This document shows, piece after piece, positions 13,433-20,521 of a stretch of DNA of 20,521 bases (the stretch's first letter is position 1; each line of letters starts with the position of its first letter). The notes beneath the pieces are model-generated. The model was not told the DNA's origin. It saw nothing but the letters and a program-made list of their open reading frames with translations, and ran no database searches. Location: the IMG/VR virus record IMGVR_UViG_3300042991_000280, positions 1 through 20,521 of that record; one strand, given 5' to 3'. Both the position numbers and the translations under genes were made by a program. This stretch comes from a virus.

Positions 13433-15498
13433 TGGCATATGGAATAAAATATAGAACATCTTACAAAAGACGTGGTGGTGGAACAACTACGATTCATATA
13501 CTCGAAAATGATTATAGTAGTACTATTACTGACTTAGATGCTGACGTAGAACCATTGGTTATCGATACTGGTGGTGATTCTGAGAATATATACGAAACAA
13601 TAAAAGGTAGCGGTGCATCGATTAGATTATTAGTGCCACCACTAACAATGACTGATTTATTTACTCTCGACCCGCAAAAATATATGGTAAAAGTATTCTC
13701 AGGTTCAACAGGTGGTACGTGTATCTGGCAGGGATTCGTGAACACTGGTGTTTATACTGAGAGTTATAGCGATAGTATTGACACTCCTATTACAATTACT
13801 TGTAATGACGGACTTAATTTATTCGACAACATTCCGTATTTACCTGTCGCAAGCGGTACTACTAAATATACGGGATTCACTACAATAGCGGGAGTAATGG
13901 GTAATATATTGTCAAAAATCAACCTGACAATATCTGAAATATATACGATGACGAACCTTGAGGTTGTAGTGGGAGACACAAATTTATTTTTATATCTGAC
14001 TGTAAATAATGAAAATTATTATAAGGAAGATGGAGAACCTATGACTTGTCGAGAAGTACTTGAAAGTATATGGGGTTCGCTGGGGTTCGTAATGACACTT
14101 AGGGGTGAGCGTATGTATCTTATCGACCCTTACTATGTCTATGATGCTACGAAGCGTAAAGCGTATAATACGACATCATATTCACAAAAAACATCTGTTG
14201 TTGTTGGTGGAACATTAGATATTAGTAATGCTGAAATTAATTGGTATCAGACTGGAACAGTATTAGACATCATTCAGCCACATAATCAGATAGATATAAA
14301 ATACGACCCTTACAATTTTAGTGAAGGTACGTATGACTTCAACGCTGATGGCAATGCAGGTAGTAATACGACATATCAGAGTCTTACAGATGGTACTATT
14401 AAGTATAGAATATATACAGGTGTTACTATGCAAGATTGGACAACAGGTACATATAAGTTCGAAGCATATCAATTATCTGGTGCTACGATGGGTGCTATTG
14501 AGTATTATATCAAACAAGAAGCGGGTAAGACTGGTAACTTCACATATACTTTTCCTATGAGTAATATAAAAGAAGATGGTAATATGTGGTTAGAACTCTC
14601 GATGGATGTTTATGTCAATACTAAGCACGCAACAAACCTTCAAAGTACAGCAGCAGGAACAACAGTGCAAGAACTAATAATACCTATGTTTTTAAAGGTT
14701 GGTAATCAATGGACAACAGGAAACAGAGGTTGGTATTCAACGTCACAAGATATACATATGACAATTAGAACACCAGATACCAGCAAATACACTAAATATG
14801 TTAGGGATGGTTGGTGGTTCTGGCGACATACTGATGTGGTTGCAGTAGATGATAGTATTATTAATGATACGTGGACAACTTGTGCAATTACTGTTAATAT
14901 GGGCACACACGTAGTAGGTTCATTCCCAAATGGTAGTATTACGGTATTAATACCAAAAGAATTTACGTATCTGGATTGCGAACCTTGGGCAGCATTATCA
15001 TATATAAAAAACGTATTAATTAAAAACGTAAGTGTTAGAGTTATAAGAGCAACTGATAAAGTGCCTATTAATAATAATGGTGTTAATACTAAGATGACTA
15101 TTTATAGTAATGCAGCAGTAAAAAAATCAAAATTAGAAATAGAATTAAAAAATGGAAGCGGTACATATGGTTCGAGTAGGGGTGCATTCAGTAGCACTCA
15201 AGTTACTCCCGCAAACACTAATATATTAGGTTTAAAACGTGCTGATAGTAGTACTACATATGATGTAGCACAATTATTAGGACAGTCATTAGTATCACAA
15301 TATGGTTCACCGAGAACAATATTAACAGGTAGTCTCGATGTTAGTGGATATTTATTAGGTATTGAACAGAAACACATAAAAGACACTGATTATATCGGAA
15401 CAAAAAGATTATATGTTGTTGGTGGAAAATATAATGATGCTGAAGAAAAATATGATGCTGAAATGTTGGAAATAATGCAATCAAGAGAAAGTATGTAA
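13432..15498 (+). CDS. Tail-tip/baseplate hub-like minor tail protein
   Basis: A 688-aa protein directly after tape measure, the usual place of the distal-tail/hub (Dit/Tal-like) proteins. It begins MAYGIKYRTSYKRRGGGTTT and continues with SSTITDLDADVEPLVI, then SGASIRLLVPP and CIWQGFVNTGVY. That beginning (MAYGIKYRT) and the 'ITDL...PL.I...G' and 'GSGA.I.L' pattern recur in tail-tip proteins of Bacteroidota phages in my memory. The remainder is beta-rich with many aromatic residues (YY, WW) and ends with a helical part. It overlaps the tape measure by one base and the fibre gene follows one base after its stop, so all are translated together. Enzyme activity is not visible. Confidence 0.72.
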   Translation: MAYGIKYRTSYKRRGGGTTTIHILENDYSSTITDLDADVEPLVIDTGGDSENIYETIKGSGASIRLLVPPLTMTDLFTLDPQKYMVKVFSGSTGGTCIWQGFVNTGVYTESYSDSIDTPITITCNDGLNLFDNIPYLPVASGTTKYTGFTTIAGVMGNILSKINLTISEIYTMTNLEVVVGDTNLFLYLTVNNENYYKEDGEPMTCREVLESIWGSLGFVMTLRGERMYLIDPYYVYDATKRKAYNTTSYSQKTSVVVGGTLDISNAEINWYQTGTVLDIIQPHNQIDIKYDPYNFSEGTYDFNADGNAGSNTTYQSLTDGTIKYRIYTGVTMQDWTTGTYKFEAYQLSGATMGAIEYYIKQEAGKTGNFTYTFPMSNIKEDGNMWLELSMDVYVNTKHATNLQSTAAGTTVQELIIPMFLKVGNQWTTGNRGWYSTSQDIHMTIRTPDTSKYTKYVRDGWWFWRHTDVVAVDDSIINDTWTTCAITVNMGTHVVGSFPNGSITVLIPKEFTYLDCEPWAALSYIKNVLIKNVSVRVIRATDKVPINNNGVNTKMTIYSNAAVKKSKLEIELKNGSGTYGSSRGAFSSTQVTPANTNILGLKRADSSTTYDVAQLLGQSLVSQYGSPRTILTGSLDVSGYLLGIEQKHIKDTDYIGTKRLYVVGGKYNDAEEKYDAEMLEIMQSRESM

Positions 15499-15499
15499 T

Positions 15500-17503
15500 A
15501 TGGCAATAACAATAAAACAAACAGAATTAATACCAGTACGTAGAGACGGGCAAATCGTTTCAACGCAAGTAGTATATGGTGGTAGTGGTGGTGGGGCAGG
15601 TGGTGCTGGAACAACATATCTCGCTGGCACAAACATTTGTATTGGTGGTGATAGTAGTATTAATGTATGCGGGACAGTAGCATCAGCATCAAATGCCTTG
15701 GCATTATGTGGTTGTGTTCCTTCGTGCTTTTTAGGAGCAACTGCTTGTGCTTATGATAGTGCAAGATTAAATAACTGCGTACCTGCTGATATTACTTCAA
15801 ACCTTACTTCAGGACAGGTATTATATTATGACGGTACGACAATTCGTTCTTGTACTGTTACAAGCGGTGGTGGTAGCCTTGATGCTCTTTCAGATGTTGT
15901 TATAGCAACACCAGCAACGAATCAAATACTTCAATATAATGGCAGCACGTGGTGTAATACAAATACTACGAATATTACTACGAATGTCAGTAGTGGGCAA
16001 CTTTTATGTTATAATGGAACTACAATAACGGGTGTTACAGCATCAACATTAAGTGTAAAAAATAGTACTTGTTTAAATGGACAATTAGCATCATATTATT
16101 CAGTAGCATCACACACTCACAATTGTTATGATGGTACTTTTTGTGCAACAACATTAAGTGGTGGAACATTATGTGCAAGAACTTGTATATGTTCTGGTGG
16201 TGATATAAATATCCCTTTAGGATGTTATATCAAATTAAATACAAATGCTGCTATGAGACAAACCAGCAACTTGATGCAATTCGGTTGGATAGGACAAGGG
16301 CATTATTTTCAGACTGGAATAGCAGACCCATTTTTAGGTTTATATAAAAGTAGTGCGCTTGTATTAGGTGTTACGACAGATGGTAATACTTATATTCCTT
16401 CAACGAAATGTTTTTTTGTTGGACAAACAACTGGTGCTGAAAAATTAGACGTAAGTGGTAATATCAAAGCAAGTGGATGTATAATAACACCTGTAATAAA
16501 AATAACTAATGGTGCTGCTGCAGGATGTGTATTATCATCGGCTGCGGATGGAACAGCATCGTGGACAACACCTACAGGTGGAGTAACTACACTTGATGGT
16601 TTATCTGACGTAGTTATAAGTGGAACACCTGCAACGAATCAGGTAATTCAATACAATGGTTCAACGTGGTGTAATACAGCAGTATGTGATGCAAGTACGA
16701 ATGTTACTTTTTGTAATATATGTGCAACAGGTGCATTAAATATGGGTGGTTCATATATTAATTGTACTGGAAACTTCGAATTACGTGGTACTGGAACTGC
16801 TGATTCAACAGCCGTAAGGGTATTCGCTACAGGTGGTAATTTATATTTACAAAATGGTTCGGGTGATACTACAATTTTTAGAAGTAAGACTGGTGGGCAG
16901 ATTATGTGTATTACGAATGCTGGTAATTTAACAGTCGCTAATAATTTACTTGCAAACTGCTTAAAATTAAACGGAGCATCAACACCTTATATTACGGCAA
17001 GTGCATCGGCAACACAAATTTATTATGACTTGAACTTATATAATACCTTAAAATTTACTGGTACTGATTTAAGTACAATTGGTAGCGGTATTATTAATGG
17101 TAGTGGTGTTACATTACAGCATAATGGTTCAGCAGCATTAGCAACACTAACAAATGGTGCTTGTATTTATGGTTGTGGCTTCGCTACAGACTTCATAGGT
17201 AGTTCAGATAGAAGATTAAAAACTGATATCAATCCTATTAATAATGCGTTGGGAATAGTGGATAAAATGCAAGGAAATTATTTTAAGTTCAATGCTGAAA
17301 ATACTTGTAATGTGGGATTTATAGCACAAGATGTTCTGGAAATATTGCCAGAAGTGGTGGCGTTAACTGATGGATATTATGGAATAAAATATGATAAAAT
17401 CACAGCAGTACTGGTAGAAGCGGTAAAAGAATTAAAAAAATGCAATAGTGATTTACAGAAACAAATATTCGCATTAGAAGATAGGTTTATTAATAACGTG
17501 TAA
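15500..17503 (+). CDS. Tail fibre with C-terminal S74 self-cleaving chaperone domain
   Basis: A 667-aa host-recognition fibre. The N-terminus (AITIKQTELIPVRRDGQIVS) leads to a Gly-rich hinge, then a long beta-rich shaft with many Cys (31 in total by eye). A 28-29-residue repeat, LD.LSDVV...TPATNQ..QYNGSTWCNT, occurs at about 127-154 and 365-393. The C-terminus (from about 569) is the intramolecular chaperone (S74 peptidase) domain. Its start SSDRRLKTDINP gives the dyad Ser569 and Lys574, five residues apart as in endosialidase-type chaperones. It then runs GFIAQDVLEILPEVV..., GIKYDKITAVLVEAVKEL and a coiled coil. It would fold trimeric fibres and then cut itself off before Ser569. Confidence 0.9.
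   Translation: MAITIKQTELIPVRRDGQIVSTQVVYGGSGGGAGGAGTTYLAGTNICIGGDSSINVCGTVASASNALALCGCVPSCFLGATACAYDSARLNNCVPADITSNLTSGQVLYYDGTTIRSCTVTSGGGSLDALSDVVIATPATNQILQYNGSTWCNTNTTNITTNVSSGQLLCYNGTTITGVTASTLSVKNSTCLNGQLASYYSVASHTHNCYDGTFCATTLSGGTLCARTCICSGGDINIPLGCYIKLNTNAAMRQTSNLMQFGWIGQGHYFQTGIADPFLGLYKSSALVLGVTTDGNTYIPSTKCFFVGQTTGAEKLDVSGNIKASGCIITPVIKITNGAAAGCVLSSAADGTASWTTPTGGVTTLDGLSDVVISGTPATNQVIQYNGSTWCNTAVCDASTNVTFCNICATGALNMGGSYINCTGNFELRGTGTADSTAVRVFATGGNLYLQNGSGDTTIFRSKTGGQIMCITNAGNLTVANNLLANCLKLNGASTPYITASASATQIYYDLNLYNTLKFTGTDLSTIGSGIINGSGVTLQHNGSAALATLTNGACIYGCGFATDFIGSSDRRLKTDINPINNALGIVDKMQGNYFKFNAENTCNVGFIAQDVLEILPEVVALTDGYYGIKYDKITAVLVEAVKELKKCNSDLQKQIFALEDRFINNV
15875..15960 (+). 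repeat. Fibre-shaft repeat, copy 1
   Basis: Encodes residues about 127-154 of the fibre (LDALSDVVIA...NGSTWCNT). Copy 2 lies at 16592-16678. The protein repeats are nearly identical, and the DNA differs mainly in synonymous places. Confidence 0.75.
16592..16678 (+). repeat. Fibre-shaft repeat, copy 2
   Basis: Encodes residues about 365-393 (LDGLSDVVISG...NGSTWCNT), the partner of copy 1. It suggests an internal duplication that lengthened the shaft. Confidence 0.75.
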
Positions 17504-17505
17504 TT

Positions 17506-18129
17506 ATGGCAATGCCGAGTAGTGGTAGTATAGGTTTAGTTAGTGCCCCACAAACGTGTGGTAGTATTGCTTGTGCCGTATGTGGAACAAATGCTTCGCC
17601 ACCGTATTCATTAAATACTCTGAGTGCTGCAGCAGGAAAATCAGCACCACATTCAATGTTGGAGTTTTATGGTTATAGTCCTGCTCCTACGTGGAAGACA
17701 GTATATTTTTCAAATATAAGTTCAACGTGTCCGAACTACGATGATATATGTGAATGTACTTGTGCTTGTTTAACAACGAGTAGTGCTATGGCAAGTGGTG
17801 ACTGCTATTTTCCTGCGTTCAGTTGGAATTTTTATAAGCCAACAACAGCAGCACCGACACCAGTGTGCGTGCATCTTTTATGCAATGGTGTTACTAAATA
17901 TTGTTGTGGATTTATTAGTAAGACAGCATATAGTTGCAGTGGTACGTGGGCAGCATTCAGCGTAGATTCAAATGATTGTATTCACGCAATAACACACGCT
18001 GAGATACTGACGGATTGTGTAGTAGGTTCAACAGCAACAGTTACATTATGTGCAGTCAACGTATGTGTTGGTTGCTATTGCGTAGGTAGTCCCGCAACAG
18101 TATATTCAGAGACTTGTAGTAGTGCATAA
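17506..18129 (+). CDS. Cysteine-rich fibre-associated protein, 207 aa, paralogue 1
   Basis: The start MAMPSSGSIGLVSAPQTCGS and the later SLNTLSAAAGKSAPHSMLEFYGYSP have the 'P.SG.IsL..i..e.g...l.sl...fyG' form common at the N-terminus of phage tail proteins. The remainder is a beta-rich domain with the clustered Cys motif STCPNYDDICECTCACL. By eye it holds 21 Cys in 207 residues (about 10%). The cluster and the surrounding ~60 residues match the next gene closely, so they are tandem paralogues. Likely an adhesin or fibre-tip protein exposed on the virion. Whether the thiols are oxidised, bind metal or stay free is unknown. Its start is two bases past the fibre stop. Confidence 0.65.
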   Translation: MAMPSSGSIGLVSAPQTCGSIACAVCGTNASPPYSLNTLSAAAGKSAPHSMLEFYGYSPAPTWKTVYFSNISSTCPNYDDICECTCACLTTSSAMASGDCYFPAFSWNFYKPTTAAPTPVCVHLLCNGVTKYCCGFISKTAYSCSGTWAAFSVDSNDCIHAITHAEILTDCVVGSTATVTLCAVNVCVGCYCVGSPATVYSETCSSA

Positions 18130-18160
18130 AAATTATAAAAAAATATAAAAAATTATAAAT

Positions 18161-18670
18161 ATGGGAATAATAATGTTAGGTGGAAGAGCGGTAATGTTAG
18201 GTGGACAAGCATTAAGCATTAGTACTACGATTACTTATAAGGCAATAGACTTTTGTGATATAAGTACTACGTGTCCGAACTATGATTCGATATACGAATG
18301 TACTTGTGGATGTTTACGTTCTGTTGCTGCTATGTCAGCAGGAGAATGTTATGGCGTTTGTATTGGATATAATATATATAAAGCAGCATCGGATACTCCA
18401 TATGAAGAATATGTTGCAATAATATGTAATAGTACTACTATTCGTTGTTGTTCAATTATTGAACAGACAACAGCAAGTGCAAACGGTATATTTACTGCCT
18501 TCAATGTATGTCACGGTGATGATGTTCACGTAGTTACATTCGCAGAAATAGATGTTCCCGATAATGGTGGTGCATATTCTTGTGCAACAGTAAGCACATT
18601 AACACCACTTAGTGGAAATTTTTGCTATGGAACAAATCAATATCAACGTTCAATTACTTGTGCATATTAA
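18161..18670 (+). CDS. Cysteine-rich fibre-associated protein, 169 aa, paralogue 2
   Basis: Shares with the preceding gene the block IDFCDISTTCPNYDSIYECTCGCL followed by AAMSAGECY (compare ISSTCPNYDDICECTCACL, SAMASGDCY). DNA identity is visible there (CGTGTCCGAACTA in both). By eye it has 14 Cys in 169 residues. The N-terminus differs: MGIIMLGGRAVMLGGQALS is Gly-rich and hydrophobic, with a repeated MLGG. The tail of the protein is beta-rich. It lacks the 'P.SG' start of paralogue 1, so one gene may have swapped or lost its attachment domain. The 31-nt gap before it is almost pure A/T and holds no late motif. Confidence 0.65.
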   Translation: MGIIMLGGRAVMLGGQALSISTTITYKAIDFCDISTTCPNYDSIYECTCGCLRSVAAMSAGECYGVCIGYNIYKAASDTPYEEYVAIICNSTTIRCCSIIEQTTASANGIFTAFNVCHGDDVHVVTFAEIDVPDNGGAYSCATVSTLTPLSGNFCYGTNQYQRSITCAY

Positions 18671-18690
18671 AAAAGAAAAATAGAATCATA

Positions 18691-18700
18691 GCGTATTTAA
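18691..18700 (+). promoter_or_regulatory. Late-promoter-like motif copy 7 (GCGTATTTAA)
   Basis: GCGTATTTAA plus ATTAAATA, 42 nt upstream of ATG 18733, with no terminator visible just upstream. Confidence 0.65.
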
Positions 18701-18732
18701 ATTAAATAATAAGAAATTAAAAAATATAAGAT

Positions 18733-19167
18733 ATGTCAGCAACAAATTACTTCGAAACTTGTACACTAAAACACATTTTTCAAAACGCAGCATTAAGTGG
18801 TATAGGTGACACTACTGGATTACCAGCATCAACAGCAGCAGGTTGTTTATATGTAGCAATCGGAACAGCGATGAGTGACGGGGAAATACCTACATTCACA
18901 GAAGCAAACTACGGTGCATATGCAAGAGTAGGTATGTGCAGAAGTGCAGCAGGTTGGACTGTTACAAATAACGTGGCTTGTAATACAGCAGCAGTTACTT
19001 TTCCACAAGCAATAAGTGGAACAAACTGTGCTTGTTACTTCGCAATATTCGACTGTTTAACAGCAGGTAATCATCTGATTAACGGTACAATAACAACACC
19101 GCTTGCTATTAGCGTGGGCATCACGCCAGAATTCGCAACTGGAACTTTGTGTGTATCATTAGATTAA
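18733..19167 (+). CDS. Phage tail-fibre-type protein with 'YVA.GTA...YAR' module, 144 aa
   Basis: The sequence order LYVAIGTAMSDGEIPTFTEANYGAYARV, then VTFPQAI, CYFAIFDCLTAGNHLINGTIT, ISVGITPEFATGTLCVSLD matches a module widespread in small phage tail proteins: 'LYVALfTa...E....gYaR', 'fP.a', 'fgIfD...gGnll..g', 'v..Gd...f..G.L.i.l'. It is complete. By eye it has 8 Cys, several where family members usually have small or polar residues. It is a likely structural protein of the tail tip or fibre. Motif copy 7 lies upstream and a strong terminator follows. Confidence 0.7.
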   Translation: MSATNYFETCTLKHIFQNAALSGIGDTTGLPASTAAGCLYVAIGTAMSDGEIPTFTEANYGAYARVGMCRSAAGWTVTNNVACNTAAVTFPQAISGTNCACYFAIFDCLTAGNHLINGTITTPLAISVGITPEFATGTLCVSLD

Positions 19168-19190
19168 TTATTAAATAAGAATAATATGCG

Positions 19191-19225
19191 AAGGCATAGC
19201 ATAGGGTTTATGCTATGCCTTTTTT
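19191..19225 (+). terminator. Strong intrinsic terminator
   Basis: A perfect 13-bp stem, AAGGCATAGCATA (19191-19203) with TATGCTATGCCTT (19209-19221), has a GGGTT loop and a T6 tract (19220-19225). No GCGTATTTA motif follows before the next ATG at 19240, so that gene may rely on read-through or an unseen promoter. Confidence 0.9.
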
Positions 19226-19239
19226 AATTTAAAATATAT

Positions 19240-20521
19240 ATGTCAACCTGTATTTTTACATCAAGTGGTTCATTCGTAGTTCCTGCTGGCGTTACTTCAC
19301 TTCAAGTAGAAGCGTGGGGTGCTGGTGGTGGTGGCGGTGCTCAGTGCCTTTCATCTGACGGTGCAGGTGGTGGTGGCGGTGGTGCATATGCTATGTGTCC
19401 GAGCATCAGTACTACTGCAAGTAATACATATTGTATTGTAATTGGTACTGGTGGTGCTGGTGGAACATCAGCAGGAACTTATTCGGGACTACTTAAAGGT
19501 CAAGGATGTTTCGGAACAGCAACGTATTTTTGTTGTACTTCAACAATGCTGGCTTGTGCAGCAGGTGGTACTGGTGGTATGGCTTCAACAGGTACTCCGC
19601 CAAATGGTGTAGCAGGTGGAACTGTAGCAGCATCATTAGGTGATATCAAATATGCTGGTGGCTTCGGTGAAAAAGGTGAAAATGCCAGTGCTGGTGATGG
19701 CGCATTCGGTGGTAGTTCAGCAGGTTGTGCAGCAGCAGGTTTTCGTACAGTAGGAACAACGACTTGGAGTACTTCAACATATCCTACTGCTTCAACACCA
19801 GTTTGTGGTTTTCACGGTGGTAATGGTGGAGCAGTAAATAATAATGGTAGTAATGCTCCTTCATATGCTGGTGGTGGTGGTGGTTCAGGAGAAGGAACAA
19901 CAAGAACTGGTGGTAATGGTGGTAATGGTTATCTCGTAATAACATATACTGTTGCAAATAACCCTATTGTTGGTAGCACTGCATTATCAATCGGTACAGC
20001 ATCAGCAATACAAGCAAAAGGTACTGTAGCAGGTAGTGTCGCAACAACAATAAGCCAGTCAGCAGCAATACAAGCAAAAGGTGCATTAGCAGCAACTGCA
20101 ACATTATCATTCTCAACAAATGCTGAAATATCTGAGCAAGTAACACCACCATCATTAATAGAAGGTACGACAGCAGTAGTATTCAGTCAATCAGCAGCAA
20201 TACGTGCAAAAGGTAGTCTTGCTGGGACAGCAACAGCAACATTCAGTAGTTCAAGTGCAATTAAAGGTAAAGGAAATGTTGCAGCAACATCAGCAACATT
20301 AATGGCAACATCATCAGCGATAAAAGGTAAAGGAAATGTTGCAGCAACATCAGCAACATTAATGGCAACATCATCAGCGATAAAAGGTAAAGGTAATGTT
20401 GTTGGTAATTCGTCATTATTATTTAACACAAATGCAGAAATTAGTGAAAAACAAACTGGTACTGGTGCAATAAGCGGTAGTGCTACATTATCATTCGGCT
20501 CTGCAAGTGCTGTTAAAGGTA
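19240..20521 (+). CDS. Glycine-rich tail protein with tandem ~20-aa repeats (3'-partial)
   Basis: ATG at 19240 opens a frame that continues past the window end (at least 427 codons). The first part (IFTSSGSFVVPAGVTSLQVEAWGAGGGGG...) is the glycine-rich domain of tail fibres: a beta start then poly-Gly-rich loops, closing with GGNGGNGYLVITYTV. By eye, about 11 Cys lie in this part and none after it. From about residue 245 degenerate repeats follow, with the pattern 'G.[VL]A[GA][TS]AT[LA].x[FM]..SSAI[KQ][GA]K': Ala/Ser/Thr-rich with a Lys-Gly joint, probably a repetitive beta or helical shaft. A near-exact 60-bp duplication lies inside. Its function in host binding is inferred from position. 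Confidence 0.8.
   Translation, partial: MSTCIFTSSGSFVVPAGVTSLQVEAWGAGGGGGAQCLSSDGAGGGGGGAYAMCPSISTTASNTYCIVIGTGGAGGTSAGTYSGLLKGQGCFGTATYFCCTSTMLACAAGGTGGMASTGTPPNGVAGGTVAASLGDIKYAGGFGEKGENASAGDGAFGGSSAGCAAAGFRTVGTTTWSTSTYPTASTPVCGFHGGNGGAVNNNGSNAPSYAGGGGGSGEGTTRTGGNGGNGYLVITYTVANNPIVGSTALSIGTASAIQAKGTVAGSVATTISQSAAIQAKGALAATATLSFSTNAEISEQVTPPSLIEGTTAVVFSQSAAIRAKGSLAGTATATFSSSSAIKGKGNVAATSATLMATSSAIKGKGNVAATSATLMATSSAIKGKGNVVGNSSLLFNTNAEISEKQTGTGAISGSATLSFGSASAVKG
20263..20393 (+). repeat. Near-exact 60-bp tandem duplication inside the glycine-rich gene
   Basis: The 60-bp segment starting at 20263 recurs at 20323, with identity running to 20393 and the first difference at 20394 (A to T). It encodes a 20-residue unit (GNVAATSATLMATSSAIKGK). 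Looser copies lie on both sides from about 19970 on, so this is the youngest pair in a longer repeat array. Confidence 0.9.

Noticed and set aside
17506-18670. Diversity-generating retroelement target region
   Set aside because: The paralogues share only a core, no adenine-specific variation pattern was seen, and there is no reverse transcriptase or template repeat in the window.
15500-19700. Excess Cys read as genetic-code reassignment
   Set aside because: TGT/TGC reassignments are not known in bacteria or phages, neighbouring genes read normally with the standard code, and TAA, TGA and TAG behave as stops. A real Cys-rich composition is simpler.
20263-20393. Repeats considered as a CRISPR-like array
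   Set aside because: The copies are directly adjacent with no unique spacers, and they stay in one reading frame, so this is a protein repeat.
19964-20429. Long open frames on the - strand over the repeat region (Leu/Val/Ala-rich)
   Set aside because: They mirror the low-complexity repeat of the + strand gene, which has protein-like composition, a good start and continuation beyond the window. The - strand products look like an echo of GCA/ACA repeats.
1-20521. tRNA, rRNA or integrase genes
   Set aside because: None was seen on either strand while reading; attachment sites therefore cannot be placed, and temperate or virulent lifestyle stays open.

Overview
The window looks like a segment of a tailed-phage (siphovirus-type) genome or prophage from a host in the Bacteroidota. 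It is AT-rich by eye. Start codons lie behind A/T-rich leaders with no Shine-Dalgarno sequence. Almost every stop codon is TAA. The tail-tip protein starts in a way I associate with Bacteroidota phages, and a small lipoprotein has a cysteine followed by acidic residues. The host call is an inference: no integrase, tRNA or bacterial flank is visible. All convincing genes are on the + strand.

Layout. Positions 1-3115 hold a block of small regulatory and hypothetical genes: an unknown 83-aa protein, a 33-aa membrane peptide, an unknown 72-aa protein, a possible PD-(D/E)XK nuclease, a KilAC-domain protein, a 53-aa ribbon-helix-helix protein, a helix-turn-helix-like protein, and a sigma-70-like protein. 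A small lipoprotein (3117-3329) and a GC-rich, structured intergenic region (3330-3452) follow. The head module is in HK97 order: small terminase (tentative), large terminase, portal, prohead protease, major capsid protein, connector, head closure, HK97 gp10-like protein, HNH endonuclease and DUF3168 tail-completion protein. The tail module follows: TP901-1-type major tail protein, two chaperone frames joined by a probable -1 ribosomal frameshift on A9, a short tape measure, and a 688-aa tail-tip protein. From 15500 onward come five receptor-binding or fibre-like genes, the last cut by the window end. All five carry unusually many cysteines, confined to the N-terminal half in the last one.

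The most striking non-coding signal is a motif with consensus GCGTATTTAW followed by an A-rich tail. It occurs seven times, always on the + strand and always 23-44 nt ahead of a start codon (3117, 5461, 7486, 8788, 10625, 11204, 18733). Two copies come directly after an intrinsic terminator, and the major capsid and major tail genes each sit alone between a motif and a terminator. The sigma-like gene lies just upstream of the first copy. I propose a phage late-promoter system read by the phage-encoded sigma factor. This is inference, but it makes clear predictions.

How the genes would work together: the regulatory block makes the sigma factor. The sigma factor turns on the motif-bearing units for packaging, capsid, connector, tail and adhesins, with separate high-output cassettes for the two most abundant virion proteins. 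The cysteine-rich proteins at the end probably form the host-contact apparatus.
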